DNA of 46,442 bases from Planococcus donghaensis MPA1U2 (GCF_000189395.1 NZ_AEPB01000033.1:1-46442), one strand, 5' to 3'. Numbered from the stretch's first letter, positions 1 through 9,360 are shown. The notes: generated by a model from the sequence alone, not told the origin. Translations and numbers: made by a program.

Positions 1-307
1 GAAATCGATTGATTTCTTAAGGGGCATTTTTTAGAGAGAGAGAAATAAACTGTTATTTAAACTTAAAAGAGATAAGAAGCGATTTAGAAATTCATTGAAT
101 ATGCCGAAATACTAAAAACGTCTTTAGTTTTGTAGTAAAAAGTGATAGAATTGTCATGGGTTTTAAAGACTATTAAATTTACATTAAAATTTAAAATGTA
201 ATTTAAAGGTATAATTATGAGTTTTTAAGTAAATTCTAATTTTGTTCTGGAATTATAGTCATATTATTATCCAATCATTAAAAAAAGTAGAGGAAAGGTT
301 TGGTATT
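1..307. other. AT-rich leader region upstream of the S-layer gene
   Basis: About 300 bases without a gene. It is very AT-rich. A TATAAT hexamer at 210-215 could be the -10 element of the S-layer gene, but no good -35 hexamer lies 16-18 bases upstream. An AT-rich inverted repeat TTACATT/AATGTAA (179-185 and 195-201) covers the expected -35 area and may be a protein site or chance in AT-rich DNA. The ribosome binding site of the next gene, GAGGAAAGG, is at 290-298. Nothing else is recognisable. Confidence 0.4.
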
Positions 308-3300
308 GTGGTTAAAAAATCTCGATTGAAGAAAGGGCTTACTTTATTAGTAATGTCCTCGCTAGTAGTACAGCTAGGAACTGGAGCCTTGCCAGTGCAC
401 GCTGAAAGTGTAAAAAGTGTAGTTAGTGAAGAGAAAGGAGAAGTTACCGATTCAGGAGAAGTGAAAGTTGCTTCTACAGCAACTGATTATACCGTGACCA
501 CTGAAAATGAGTCTTGGTCGAACAAAACGATCGATGGTGATTTATACATTGGCCCGAATTCTTTGGTGACTGTTGATGGTAACGTGACTATCACAGGAAA
601 CGTATATGTGTATGGAACGCTAGCTAGCTATGGCGGACTGACAATCGAAGGTACATTGAATGCAAGAAATGATGGATACAGAATGGAACCGGCATTAAGC
701 CAGGGACAATTCCAAATGATAGGAGTTGAACCCAATTCAATTAACTTAACGAACTTGTTAAGGCAGGATGGTTATGATATTCCTTTTATTGTAAAAAACG
801 AGAAGCTTGAAAATGGAGATACCTTAATAAAAGGTAAGACGTTGCCATTCTTAGATATGACGTTATACGGTGAATCGGTTTCGGTTAATGCAGATGGATC
901 ATTCGCAGTTGCAGTTGAGGAAGCCATTTTTGATGATGCTCAATTTATTTTAAAAGATGGTTTCGGAAATACTGTATCTAAATATACGATGAATTTCACA
1001 GTTGGTCACAAGAGTTTTGATGAAGTTCAAGTAACGTGGAATACTGAGCGTGAGGTAAAAGAGTATGCACTATACATAGATGGTCATTTAAAAGAGACGG
1101 TTTCAGGAGATACAACTTCCTATACGTTTAAAAATCTTGATGAAGGTGCAAGATATGAATTGGGAATCGCTGCAATCGATACACATAATAATACAAGCGA
1201 AATCAAGAAATTAAGTGTACTAACGTTGATTTCAGAGCCGGTAATAGATCCTTTATATGGCATGACGAACACTGTAACAGGTCGAGCTTTTCCGGGTACT
1301 AATATCCAACTTCTACTGGGAGGAGAGATGACTCTTGGCTCAGGACAGACAGGCGATGATGGTAGATTTTCTGTTTCATCAAGATCAGTCGGTCCAGGAG
1401 TAACCATAAATATTCAGGCAAATACTGGAATTGTTCGAACTGGCTTAGTATCAGTGCTTGTTCAGGACGGAACTGCGCCGGTTAAACCAACAGTCAATCC
1501 TGTAACTGACAAAGATGTCGTGATTAGCGGAACCGCGGAGGAAAATGCTGAAATTAAGGTGAAACTTGAGGGCAAAGTAATTGCGGAAGGCACAGCTGAT
1601 GAGAATGGAAATTATTCCATTGCTATTCCGAAACAGCAAGCGGGAAGCAAGCTGTTTATTACTTCAACCAATACGTCAGGGAATACGAGTCAAGCAACAG
1701 AAATCATAGTAAGTGATGTGACAGCTCCAGAAAAACCTGTGGTTAATAAAGTAACAGATGAATCAACTTCAGTGACCGGAACAGCCGAAGCCGGTGCAAC
1801 AGTAACTGTTAAGGCAGATACTATTGAAATCGGTACAGCAACAGTAGATCAAGAAGGCAACTATGTTGTATCAATTCCTAAACAACAAGTCGGTACACAA
1901 CTGGAAATCACAGTAGCTGATAAAGCTGGTAACATCAGTGAAGCGGCACGAGTAACGATTTTAGATGTGACGGCACCAGCTATACCGACAGTGAAAGAAG
2001 TGACGGATAATTCGACAGAGGTAAAAGGATCTGCGGAAGCGGATTCCGTTATTAGCGTTAAAGTTGAAGGCGCAGAAATTGGCACAGCAACAGCAAACAA
2101 AGATGGAGAGTTTGTTGTCGCGATTGCAAAACAACAAGCTGGCACTAAACTAAGTATTACTGCGACAGATGCAGCAGGTAATGTTAGTGAAGTTAAAACA
2201 GTAATGGTTGTAGATGTCACAGCACCTGACGCGCCAACAGTTGATAAAGTTACCGACAACTCGACAGTAATTACAGGATCAGGAGAAGTTGATGCTTTGA
2301 TTACTATTAAAGCGGATGATTCTGAATTGGCGACGACAACTGTTTCTTCAGCCGGCAAATATGAAGCGACAATCTCAGCTCAAAAAGCGGGAACAAAAAT
2401 TCAAGTAATCGCAACAGATGCTGCGGGGAATACAAGTGAGACAACAGAAGTGACAGTGATGGATGAATCAGCACCAAAAGTTCCGACTGTCAACGAAGTA
2501 ACAGATCAGTCGACGGTGATTACAGGAAATGCCGAAGCGGAATCGCTTGTTTCGGTTACTGCAAACAACAGCGAATTGGCAACAGCAACAGCTGACGCTG
2601 ATGGCGAATTCTCTATTGAAATTAAGAAACAACAAGCTGGCACAAAATTAACGGTGACTGCAACAGATGCTGCAGGAAATATCAGTTCTGCAAAAGAAGT
2701 CACAGTTCTAGATGTGACAGCACCTAGTGCACCAACCATAAATCACGTAACAGATCAATCGACTAAAGTTACAGGAACAGCTGAAGCCGCGGCACTAGTA
2801 ACTGTTATGGATGGTAATAAAGAAATTGCTGTAGCAACAGCAAGCGTAGATGGTAACTATTCGATAACGATTCCAAAACAAAAAACAGGAACAGTTTTAT
2901 CCATTTCTGCGACAGACAAAGCTGGAAATATCAGTTCTGTTAAAGAAGTGGTAGTTACAGATGGTACATCACCAGTGATGGAATTAACGAGTAAAGTAAC
3001 ACATTACTCGACAAGAATTATCGGTACTGTAGAAACCGGTGCAACAATTACAGTTAAAGCAGGATCGAAGTCAATTGGTACGGTAACAGCCAATGAAAAA
3101 GGCGAATACGAAGTGAAGATTGAGAAACAAAAAATCGGAACAAAGTTATCGATTATTGCAACAGATGCAGCTGGAAACAACAGTAAAGCAATTTTAGTCA
3201 CAGTAGAAGATGGCAACTACCCAGATTTGAAACTATCTCACTGGGCATTAGATAAAATCATGTACTTAGCTGACGAAAAAATCATCGGTGGCTACCCAGA

Positions 3301-3745
3301 CGGCGCTTTCCAACCAGAAAAAAACACAACTCGCGCAGAAGCAGCGAAAATGTTAGCGATCGCACTCGATTTGCCAATTGAAGATGTTCCTTCGGGTTAC
3401 AAGGACGTTTCAGACAAGCATTGGGGCAAAAACTACATTGCAGCGGTTTCAAAAGCAGGGTTGTTTACTGGAAATCCAGACGGTACCTTTGCACCAAATG
3501 ATGGATTAAAACGTGCTGAAATGGCGAAAATCATTAGCATTGCATACGAATTAGACGCAAGTGATAAAAACCATTTTAGCGATGTGAAGGCCGGACATTG
3601 GTCGAAAGGTTATATCTCTGGACTATTTGAAAATGGCATCACGACTGGTTACCCAGATAAAACTTTCCAACCAGGCGAACCAACAACGAGAGCTGAGTAT
3701 TCCGTATTCTTAGCGAGAGCTAAGAATGAGGAGTTTCGTAAGTAG
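308..3745 (+). CDS. S-layer-type surface protein, Ig-like repeats plus three SLH domains
   Basis: Exported, cell-wall-bound surface protein of about 1145 residues. The GTG at 308 is chosen because GAGGAAAGG at 290-298 is well spaced from it and it starts a clean signal peptide (basic MVKKSRLKK, hydrophobic core, cleavage near PVHA-E); an upstream in-frame TTG at 242 has no such site. After the signal comes a segment with short repeating strands (DGDLYIG, DGNVTITGNVYVYGTL) that looks like a small beta-solenoid, then a fibronectin-III-like domain, then seven Ig-like repeats of about 82 residues carrying the signature VTD-x-ST-x-VTGTAEA (DNA roughly 1474-3210). Three SLH domains end the protein, with GYPDGAFQP-, GNPDGTFAP- and GYPDKTFQP-type motifs, which bind pyruvylated secondary cell-wall polymer. 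Partner or enzymatic role unknown; it may be the S-layer subunit itself or an adhesin. Confidence 0.88.
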   Translation: MVKKSRLKKGLTLLVMSSLVVQLGTGALPVHAESVKSVVSEEKGEVTDSGEVKVASTATDYTVTTENESWSNKTIDGDLYIGPNSLVTVDGNVTITGNVYVYGTLASYGGLTIEGTLNARNDGYRMEPALSQGQFQMIGVEPNSINLTNLLRQDGYDIPFIVKNEKLENGDTLIKGKTLPFLDMTLYGESVSVNADGSFAVAVEEAIFDDAQFILKDGFGNTVSKYTMNFTVGHKSFDEVQVTWNTEREVKEYALYIDGHLKETVSGDTTSYTFKNLDEGARYELGIAAIDTHNNTSEIKKLSVLTLISEPVIDPLYGMTNTVTGRAFPGTNIQLLLGGEMTLGSGQTGDDGRFSVSSRSVGPGVTINIQANTGIVRTGLVSVLVQDGTAPVKPTVNPVTDKDVVISGTAEENAEIKVKLEGKVIAEGTADENGNYSIAIPKQQAGSKLFITSTNTSGNTSQATEIIVSDVTAPEKPVVNKVTDESTSVTGTAEAGATVTVKADTIEIGTATVDQEGNYVVSIPKQQVGTQLEITVADKAGNISEAARVTILDVTAPAIPTVKEVTDNSTEVKGSAEADSVISVKVEGAEIGTATANKDGEFVVAIAKQQAGTKLSITATDAAGNVSEVKTVMVVDVTAPDAPTVDKVTDNSTVITGSGEVDALITIKADDSELATTTVSSAGKYEATISAQKAGTKIQVIATDAAGNTSETTEVTVMDESAPKVPTVNEVTDQSTVITGNAEAESLVSVTANNSELATATADADGEFSIEIKKQQAGTKLTVTATDAAGNISSAKEVTVLDVTAPSAPTINHVTDQSTKVTGTAEAAALVTVMDGNKEIAVATASVDGNYSITIPKQKTGTVLSISATDKAGNISSVKEVVVTDGTSPVMELTSKVTHYSTRIIGTVETGATITVKAGSKSIGTVTANEKGEYEVKIEKQKIGTKLSIIATDAAGNNSKAILVTVEDGNYPDLKLSHWALDKIMYLADEKIIGGYPDGAFQPEKNTTRAEAAKMLAIALDLPIEDVPSGYKDVSDKHWGKNYIAAVSKAGLFTGNPDGTFAPNDGLKRAEMAKIISIAYELDASDKNHFSDVKAGHWSKGYISGLFENGITTGYPDKTFQPGEPTTRAEYSVFLARAKNEEFRK

Positions 3746-3760
3746 GAATTATTAAAAATT

Positions 3761-3800
3761 AAAAGACATGAGTCCGGTACGATACTGGCTCATGTCTTTT
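3761..3800 (+). terminator. Rho-independent terminator after the S-layer gene
   Basis: The 12-bp arms AAAAGACATGAG (3761-3772) and CTCATGTCTTTT (3789-3800) pair perfectly and end in a T run, 15 bases past the stop codon. The A run on the other side means it could act in both directions. Confidence 0.85.
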
Positions 3801-4162
3801 AATTTGCTAAAAAACTCCGGATTCACGAATCTAACATTTTTGAAAGCTATTAAATAACAACCTGCTTTGAACAAGCTCTCACATCAACCAGTAAAAAATT
3901 AAAAGTATACTATTACCTCATCCCGTCAGAGAAATTTACAAAAAAGGTAAATTACTAATTGACAACTATATGAAATCTGATATATCATATCTCATATAGT
4001 TAAGTTTTCAGAAAATTAACTATATAAAAGGTTTTAAAAAATTGATCACAAGTATGGATTGTCACTATTAAAAAAGAAGTACGAACAAGTAAGAGCATAC
4101 AGCCAAATAATCACAGCAGTAAAATTTCGAATAGACCACAAAATAAGGGAGGATGATTAGCT
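3801..4162 (+). promoter_or_regulatory. Control region of the sugar-acid operon
   Basis: A 360-base gene-free stretch. It holds a promoter TTGACA (3959-3964), an 18-base spacer and TATCAT (3983-3988), whose -10 overlaps the palindrome TGATATATCA (3978-3987). Downstream, TTTTCAGAAAATTA (4006-4019) recurs in near-identical form in front of the 7614 gene. The transcript would have an untranslated leader of about 170 bases in which I see no clear riboswitch fold. The ribosome binding site AGGGAGGA is at 4146-4153. Confidence 0.6.
3978..3987. promoter_or_regulatory. Putative GntR operator 1
   Basis: Perfect 10-bp palindrome TGATATATCA inside the longer shared string ATCTGATATATCATAT. It overlaps the -10 hexamer of the promoter for the 4163-7479 operon, a repression geometry. 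The same core occurs at 7558-7567 and 9398-9407. Confidence 0.65.
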
Positions 4163-4951
4163 TTGTTTTATAACAAGTTAAAAGCTCAATTGCAGGCAGA
4201 TCTAAAAGAAACCGCATTAAGTGTATTCGTCGGATTTCCCAGCACACAAATGGTGGAGATGGTCGCTTATAACGGATTTGATGTAGTGGTAATTGATAAT
4301 GAACATGGCATGTTGTCAGATGAAAACGTTGAACACATGATTATTGCAGCAGAGAATGCGGGAGTTACGCCGCTGGTTCGGGTAGTATCAAGTGACCCGG
4401 CTCATATTCTGAAAGCGATGGACCGAGGTGCCCATGGTGTTCATGTACCGCAAGTAGATGATAAAGAACAGGCCATGCAAGTTGTGAAAGCGGTTAAATA
4501 TCCACCAATTGGAAAACGAGGAGCAGCTTTCTCAATGAGAGCAGCAAAATATGGAACAGAGCCAATCGCCGAATATTTGGCACATGCCAATACTCAAAGT
4601 TTGGTCTGCATTCACATCGAATCAGAAAAAGCGATGGAGAACTTGGAAGAAATTTTAAGTGTCGAAGGAATTGATATGGTCTTTATCGGACCGACTGATT
4701 TGTCTGTTTCTTTAGGGTACGGGGGAAGCATCGATCATCCCGACGTGTTAAAAAGTATTGATGAAATTTACCAGTTGGCAACAGAACGTGGAGTAAAAGT
4801 AGGAATTCATACGAAGAGTAAAGAAGGTGCAAGACAGCGTGAAGAATGGGGCGCCGACTACGTGTCCTTAACGGTGACTTCTCTCTTAAATGAAGCTTTC
4901 AAAGACTATATTACTGGCGTTAAAGAAAAGAAGATAAAACAAAACCACTAA
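4163..4951 (+). CDS. HpcH/HpaI-family aldolase
   Basis: Class II (metal-dependent) aldolase that splits a 2-keto-3-deoxy (or 4-hydroxy-2-oxo) acid into pyruvate and an aldehyde; 262 residues, normal for the family. Visible family motifs are DNEHGMLSDE, HGVHVPQV, the metal-binding glutamate in HIESEKAMEN and the aspartate in FIGPTDLSVSLGYGG. Translation starts at a TTG, supported by AGGGAGGA nine bases upstream; the ATG at 4153 is out of frame. First gene of an operon with a DHDPS-family gene and an aldehyde dehydrogenase gene, so the substrate is likely a keto-deoxy sugar acid (GarL, RhmA and HpaI are the known relatives), cytosolic. Which one cannot be read from the sequence. Confidence 0.85.
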   Translation: MFYNKLKAQLQADLKETALSVFVGFPSTQMVEMVAYNGFDVVVIDNEHGMLSDENVEHMIIAAENAGVTPLVRVVSSDPAHILKAMDRGAHGVHVPQVDDKEQAMQVVKAVKYPPIGKRGAAFSMRAAKYGTEPIAEYLAHANTQSLVCIHIESEKAMENLEEILSVEGIDMVFIGPTDLSVSLGYGGSIDHPDVLKSIDEIYQLATERGVKVGIHTKSKEGARQREEWGADYVSLTVTSLLNEAFKDYITGVKEKKIKQNH

Positions 4952-4971
4952 ACTAGAGGAGAGATAGACTA

Positions 4972-5892
4972 ATGAATTATGCCAATTTCAGCAAAAAGTT
5001 CTCAACTATATCCGCGATTAACATGCTTCCTTTTGAAAAAGACACTAAAGCAATCAACTGGACAGGGTTGGAGGAAAATATTGAATTTCTTCTTGAGAAT
5101 AAAATGGAAGTCCTTGTTCCCAACGGCAATACAGGTGAATTTTATGCATTGACTGTAGCTGAAGCAAAAGAGGCTACTAACAAAGTTGTTGAACTTGTAG
5201 CTGGGCGTGCGACCGTTATGGCTGGTATAGGATACGCAGTAGATACTGCAATCGAATTAGGGAAAGCGGCACAAGAATCGGGAGCGGACTGCGTAATGAT
5301 TCATCAGCCGATTCATCCTTATATCACCTCAAGAGGGGCGGTTACGTACTTTAAAACAATAATAGAAGCATTGGATATTCCTTCTATTATTTATTTCAAA
5401 GATCCTCATCTCAGTGATGAGGTGTTGCAGGAGTTGGCTCCTTTAGAGAAATTGGTAGGAGTTAAATATGCGATTAATGATTTGCCGCGGTTTGCTAAGT
5501 TGGTTCAGACAGTTCCTAAAGAATACAATATTGCATGGATTTGCGGAACCGCAGAAAAATGGGCACCTTTCTTCTATAATGCAGGAGCTGTAGGTTTTAC
5601 ATCCGGCTTAGTAAATGTATACCCCGAAAAATCTCTTGAGTTGCTTAATGCTTTGCGTGAAGGAAATCAGGAAACGGTATGGAAAGTATGGAATGAAGTT
5701 CTACCATTCGAGGATTTGCGTGCTAAATACAATAACGGCAATAACGTAGTAGTGATCAAGGAAGCCATGGAGCAATTAGGCTTGACAGCAGGCGTTACAA
5801 GAGAACCGGTTGATCCGCTGAACGAAGAGGATAAACGAGAGGTTGCTGAGCTTTTAGAGTCTTGGGAAATAGGGTTAAGTAGAATAGTTTAA
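4972..5892 (+). CDS. DHDPS-family dehydratase/aldolase, likely forming 2-oxoglutarate semialdehyde
   Basis: 306-residue TIM-barrel enzyme of the dihydrodipicolinate synthase/N-acetylneuraminate lyase family. The Schiff-base lysine is Lys165 in VGVKYAIND and the catalytic tyrosine is Tyr141 in IIYFKD; the substrate loop is NGNTGEFYALT, close to the N-G-x-TGEF motif of 5-dehydro-4-deoxyglucarate dehydratase (KdgD, B. subtilis YcbC type). The aldehyde dehydrogenase encoded next fits a route 2-keto-3-deoxy acid to 2-oxoglutarate semialdehyde to 2-oxoglutarate. An L-2-keto-3-deoxyarabonate dehydratase is an equal alternative, since it gives the same product. A true DapA is unlikely in this context. 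It starts 21 bases after the aldolase gene with AGAGGAGAG as ribosome binding site. Confidence 0.8.
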   Translation: MNYANFSKKFSTISAINMLPFEKDTKAINWTGLEENIEFLLENKMEVLVPNGNTGEFYALTVAEAKEATNKVVELVAGRATVMAGIGYAVDTAIELGKAAQESGADCVMIHQPIHPYITSRGAVTYFKTIIEALDIPSIIYFKDPHLSDEVLQELAPLEKLVGVKYAINDLPRFAKLVQTVPKEYNIAWICGTAEKWAPFFYNAGAVGFTSGLVNVYPEKSLELLNALREGNQETVWKVWNEVLPFEDLRAKYNNGNNVVVIKEAMEQLGLTAGVTREPVDPLNEEDKREVAELLESWEIGLSRIV

Positions 5893-5906
5893 TCAGGATA
5901 AAAGGG

Positions 5907-5946
5907 CTGCCAGTAAACTGATGAGATATTTCGTAGTTTATGGCAG
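5907..5946 (+). other. Intercistronic hairpin
   Basis: CTGCCAgTAAACT (5907-5919) pairs with AGTTTATGGCAG (5935-5946) with one bulged G. No T run follows, so it is probably a message-stability or processing element between the DHDPS-like and aldehyde dehydrogenase genes and not a terminator. Confidence 0.5.
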
Positions 5947-6012
5947 TAATTAAAAGCTATGATTGAAAAAATCTATAAACCAATCAAATAAATCAAACAT
6001 TAGGAGGATATT

Positions 6013-7479
6013 ATGACAACTCATACAGAAGTTAAAACTTATTTAAATTATATCAATGGGGAATGGTATTCATCTGATACAGGAAAGACAAGCGAAAGTT
6101 TCAACCCGTCAAATAAAGATGAAGTAGTTGGTTCGTTCCAACTGTCTTCATCTAATGATCTTGATAACGCAGTAGAAGCGGCGAAAGCGGGCCAAAAAGT
6201 CTGGCGCAAACTGTCAGGCACTGCAAGAGGTGATTTTCTTTATAAAGTTGCTTCGGTTCTAGAATCGAAAATAGAATATGTTGCAGAAGCCATGACCAAG
6301 GAAATGGGCAAGACGTTTGCAGAAGCGAAAGGTGAAACAGCGCGCGGTGTGGCAATCTTGCGTTATTATGCCGGTGAAGGTATGCGCCCAGTTGGTGAGG
6401 TTATTCCATCTTCCGACAGCGAAGCTTTGATGTTCACTAACCGGGTTCCGCTTGGAGTCATCGGTGTTATCACGCCGTGGAACTTTCCCGTCGCAATCCC
6501 GATTTGGAAAATGGCACCTGCGCTTATTTACGGAAACTCTGTTGTTTTAAAACCTGCAAGTGATACCGCTGTGACTGCTGCTCGTGTAGTGGAATGCTTC
6601 CACGAAGCGGGTCTGCCTGCGGGTGTTATCAACATGGTAACGGGTTCAGGTTCGGTTATCGGCCAAGGCTTGGCAGAGCATCCTGGCGTGGATGGCATTA
6701 CGTTTACCGGGTCTAATGCAGTTGGCAAACAAATTGGACGTGCAGCACTTGATCGCGGCATTAAGTACCAATTAGAGATGGGCGGGAAAAACCCGGTAAT
6801 TGTCGCAAACGATGCGGATCTGGACTTAGCAGTGGATGCTACAATTAGCGGTGGTTTAAAATCGACGGGTCAGAAATGTACTGCGACCAGCCGTGTTATT
6901 GTACAAAGCGACGTTTACGAGACATTCCGTGAAAAACTCGTGAAAAAAGTGGCCGAAATTACCGTCGGCGATGGCATGGGAAATGGCAATTGGATGGGAC
7001 CTGTAGCTAGCGAAAATCAGTTGAATAATGTCTTGTCTTATATTGAAAAAGGCAAAGCAGAAGGCGCTGAACTGTTGCACGGTGGAAATCAGCTAACAGA
7101 GGGAGCCAATTCTAACGGTTACTTTATTGAACCAACAGTATTTGACAATGTCACAAGTGATATGACAATTGCCCGAGAAGAGATTTTTGGACCAGTACTA
7201 GCTTTGATGAAAGTGGATACGATCGAACAGGCACTTGAACTCGCAAATGATTCGGAATATGGCTTGAGTGCTTCGATTTTCACCACCAATATTGGCAATA
7301 TGCTCGAATTTATTAATGATATGGAAGCTGGGCTTGTGCGTATAAATGCAGAAAGTGCAGGAGTCGAGTTACAAGCACCGTTTGGCGGCATGAAACAATC
7401 TAGCTCTCATTCCCGTGAACAGGGCAGAGCGGCCATTGAATTTTTCACTTCGATTAAAACAGTGTTTGTAAAAAAATAA
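6013..7479 (+). CDS. NAD(P)-dependent aldehyde dehydrogenase, 2-oxoglutarate-semialdehyde type
   Basis: 488-residue class I-type aldehyde dehydrogenase, full length. It carries the catalytic Cys289 in GQKCTATSR, general-base Glu255 in LEMGGKNP, the PWNFP motif near 158 and the FTGSNAVGK nucleotide loop. It most resembles the YcbD/GucD/KGSADH group that oxidises 2-oxoglutarate semialdehyde to 2-oxoglutarate at the end of glucarate, galactarate and non-phosphorylative pentose pathways; the DHDPS-family gene immediately upstream supports this. Succinate-semialdehyde or another acid semialdehyde is possible. AGGAGG lies six bases before the ATG. It sits 120 bases downstream of the previous gene, across a hairpin but with no clear terminator, so it is probably co-transcribed. 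Confidence 0.82.
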   Translation: MTTHTEVKTYLNYINGEWYSSDTGKTSESFNPSNKDEVVGSFQLSSSNDLDNAVEAAKAGQKVWRKLSGTARGDFLYKVASVLESKIEYVAEAMTKEMGKTFAEAKGETARGVAILRYYAGEGMRPVGEVIPSSDSEALMFTNRVPLGVIGVITPWNFPVAIPIWKMAPALIYGNSVVLKPASDTAVTAARVVECFHEAGLPAGVINMVTGSGSVIGQGLAEHPGVDGITFTGSNAVGKQIGRAALDRGIKYQLEMGGKNPVIVANDADLDLAVDATISGGLKSTGQKCTATSRVIVQSDVYETFREKLVKKVAEITVGDGMGNGNWMGPVASENQLNNVLSYIEKGKAEGAELLHGGNQLTEGANSNGYFIEPTVFDNVTSDMTIAREEIFGPVLALMKVDTIEQALELANDSEYGLSASIFTTNIGNMLEFINDMEAGLVRINAESAGVELQAPFGGMKQSSSHSREQGRAAIEFFTSIKTVFVKK

Positions 7480-7538
7480 AAAAGCAAAGAAGTATTGTTG
7501 ATTATACCTTGGGCTGAAACAAATTTTTATTGCAGCTA

Positions 7539-7568
7539 TTGACTTGAATAACAAATCTGATATATCAT
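7539..7568 (+). promoter_or_regulatory. Promoter with putative GntR operator 2
   Basis: TTGACT (7539-7544), 18-base spacer, TATCAT (7563-7568). The palindrome TGATATATCA (7558-7567) overlaps the -10 exactly as at 3978, and the distance from the -35 to the palindrome is the same 19 bases. A TTTTCAGAAAGTTTA string follows, as at the first operon. It would drive the hydroxyacid dehydrogenase and gntR genes, giving autoregulation. Confidence 0.62.
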
Positions 7569-7613
7569 ATTTTATATAATTTGATTTTTCAGAAAGTTTA
7601 AATGGGAGGTTCT

Positions 7614-8606
7614 ATGAAACCAACAGTTCTTGTCTATAACCAGATTTCTGAAAAACTACTAAACCAGTTGGCTAATCATTGTTATATTACGCAAGCAACT
7701 CCTAGCGAAGGATCTTTTATGGAGCATCTTTCATCCGCTGAAGCGATAATAGGATCAGGCTTGAAGGTCAACAAGAGCCTAGTGGATCATGCGCCCAAAT
7801 TAAAGTTTGTAGCGAACATCTCCGCGGGTTATGATAATCTAGATCTTGAAGAACTGACTGCCCGTGGAATAGTGGCGACAAACACCCCTGACGTTTTAGT
7901 CGAGACGACAGCAGACTTGGTTTTTGGTTTGATGCTGTCGGCGGCGAGAAGAATACCTGAACTTGACCAATATGTGAAGTCCGGTAAGTGGAGCGGCAAA
8001 ATTTCTAATGAATTGTTCGGAGTAGACATTAACCGTAAAACGCTTGGAATGATTGGCATGGGAAGCATCGGTAAGGCGGTAGCAGCAAGAGCACATCATG
8101 GTTTCAAGATGGATATTCTCTATCATAACCGTTCACGAAACGCTGTTGCTGAAGAAGAGTTAAACGCCAAATATATGAGTCTTGAAGATCTATTGAAGAA
8201 ATCGGATTTTGTCTGTTTGATGGCACCCCTTACTTCTGAAACAATTGGAATGATAGGCAAAAAAGAATTTGAACTGATGAAAGAGACCGCCATTTTTATA
8301 AATGGTGCCCGTGGACAACTGGTAAAAGAGGACGAATTGGTCACAGCACTTGAGAGCGGTGAAATCCTTGCTGCCGGGTTAGATGTCTATTTAAAAGAGC
8401 CACTTGATGCAAAGAGTCCGTTGCTAAAGTTGAAAAATGTTGTCACTACGCCTCATGTCGCTTCAGCAACGGAAGAAACAAGGTATGAAATGGCGAAATT
8501 GGCCATAGAAAATCTAATAAAGGGTTTAACTGGAGAGACGCCTCCAAGTTTGATCAATCCTGAAGTGTTAGAGGTTAATCCAAAGATAAAGTTTGATACC
8601 TCATAA
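7614..8606 (+). CDS. D-isomer-specific 2-hydroxyacid dehydrogenase (GhrB/gluconate 2-dehydrogenase type)
   Basis: 330-residue NAD(P)H-dependent reductase of 2-keto acids, cytosolic. It has the Rossmann motif GMGSIGKAVAAR, substrate-binding Arg233 in NGARGQLV, the glutamate in LDVYLKEPL and catalytic His281 in TTPHVASAT. ATG 7614 is preferred because GGGAGGT lies just before it; the ATG at 7602 would put that site inside the gene. Relatives reduce glyoxylate, hydroxypyruvate or 2-ketogluconate. In this cluster it could reduce an aldolase product such as tartronate semialdehyde or hydroxypyruvate, or could interconvert a sugar acid with its 2-keto form; that is inference. Own promoter with a candidate GntR operator. 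Confidence 0.85.
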   Translation: MKPTVLVYNQISEKLLNQLANHCYITQATPSEGSFMEHLSSAEAIIGSGLKVNKSLVDHAPKLKFVANISAGYDNLDLEELTARGIVATNTPDVLVETTADLVFGLMLSAARRIPELDQYVKSGKWSGKISNELFGVDINRKTLGMIGMGSIGKAVAARAHHGFKMDILYHNRSRNAVAEEELNAKYMSLEDLLKKSDFVCLMAPLTSETIGMIGKKEFELMKETAIFINGARGQLVKEDELVTALESGEILAAGLDVYLKEPLDAKSPLLKLKNVVTTPHVASATEETRYEMAKLAIENLIKGLTGETPPSLINPEVLEVNPKIKFDTS

Positions 8607-8636
8607 AATAGATTATAGAGAAAGGGAGGCCTCAAA

Positions 8637-9338
8637 ATGGACGTTAACATTCATAAGAAAATAAGTCAGCAATCGCGTTCAATTAGAGAACTCATTTATG
8701 AAAATTTAAAAGAAGCAATTCTCGGCGGGAGCTATGAACCTGGATTTCATCTGAGAGAACGTGAATTAGCGAAAGAATTTCAAGTAAGCACAACGCCGAT
8801 TAAAGAAGCTTTACGCCAGTTGGAAAAAGAAGGATTGGTAATTTCAAAAGCAAGAAGAGGTTCATTTGTATCGACGAGTGTCATGAGTTCAGTGGAAGAA
8901 ATTACCTTGGCACGAGCTGCACTTGAAGGAGTGGCGGCAGGGCTTGCGGCACTGAAAAGAACAGAGGCAGAAGCAGACAAACTTCATATGATTCTTCAGG
9001 AAATGAAAAAGTATGCAGAAGAAAAAGATATCGAGAAGTTGCAAGAAGTGAACATTTACTTTCATGAAACAATCCGGGAAGCTGCAAAAAACAATTATAT
9101 TGCCAACCAGATTGAAGCTGTTCGTTCATTTGACCAGTTTATCCGAAAAAAAGCTTTAGCCGACAAAGAAGAGCATCTTCGTGCTTTTGATGATCATTAC
9201 AATATTTATCAAAAGATTCGTGACAAAGATCCTGAAGGTGCGGAGTATGCTATGAGAAACCACATTAACCGAACAAAGTCATTTGCTCTAGGAAAACTGA
9301 AAGAAGAGAAAGAAAAAGTAGTAAACTCCACTCTCTAA
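8637..9338 (+). CDS. GntR-family (FadR/FCD subfamily) transcriptional regulator
   Basis: 233-residue regulator. The N-terminal winged helix is clear (IRELIYENLKEAILGGSY, then LRERELAKEFQVSTTPIKEA as recognition region, then LEKEGLVISKARRGSFV). The C-terminal all-helical FCD domain has metal and effector histidines in YFHETIREAA and DDHYNIYQ and MRNHI. FCD regulators usually bind a sugar acid or other carboxylate and release DNA. AAAGGGAGG sits seven bases before the ATG. It is the second gene of a unit with the hydroxyacid dehydrogenase. Three copies of TGATATATCA at the promoters of this cluster are its probable operators, so it most likely represses the operon, itself and the transporter. 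Confidence 0.9.
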   Translation: MDVNIHKKISQQSRSIRELIYENLKEAILGGSYEPGFHLRERELAKEFQVSTTPIKEALRQLEKEGLVISKARRGSFVSTSVMSSVEEITLARAALEGVAAGLAALKRTEAEADKLHMILQEMKKYAEEKDIEKLQEVNIYFHETIREAAKNNYIANQIEAVRSFDQFIRKKALADKEEHLRAFDDHYNIYQKIRDKDPEGAEYAMRNHINRTKSFALGKLKEEKEKVVNSTL

Positions 9339-9360
9339 TAGCTATTTTTAGAAAAAAATT

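Noticed and set aside
242-307. Upstream TTG start of the S-layer gene
   Set aside because: It would put a polar 22-residue stretch before the signal peptide and has no ribosome binding site; GTG 308 has both.
1861-2358. Long open frame on the minus strand inside the S-layer gene, and similar ones at 1120-1407 and 2506-2739
   Set aside because: They are antisense shadows of a repetitive, codon-biased gene; no ribosome binding site and low-complexity Ser/Val/Thr/Ala-rich products.
4043-4067. Dyad-like ATCACAAGTATGGATTGTCAC in the operon 1 leader
   Set aside because: Arms do not pair well and no second copy was found.
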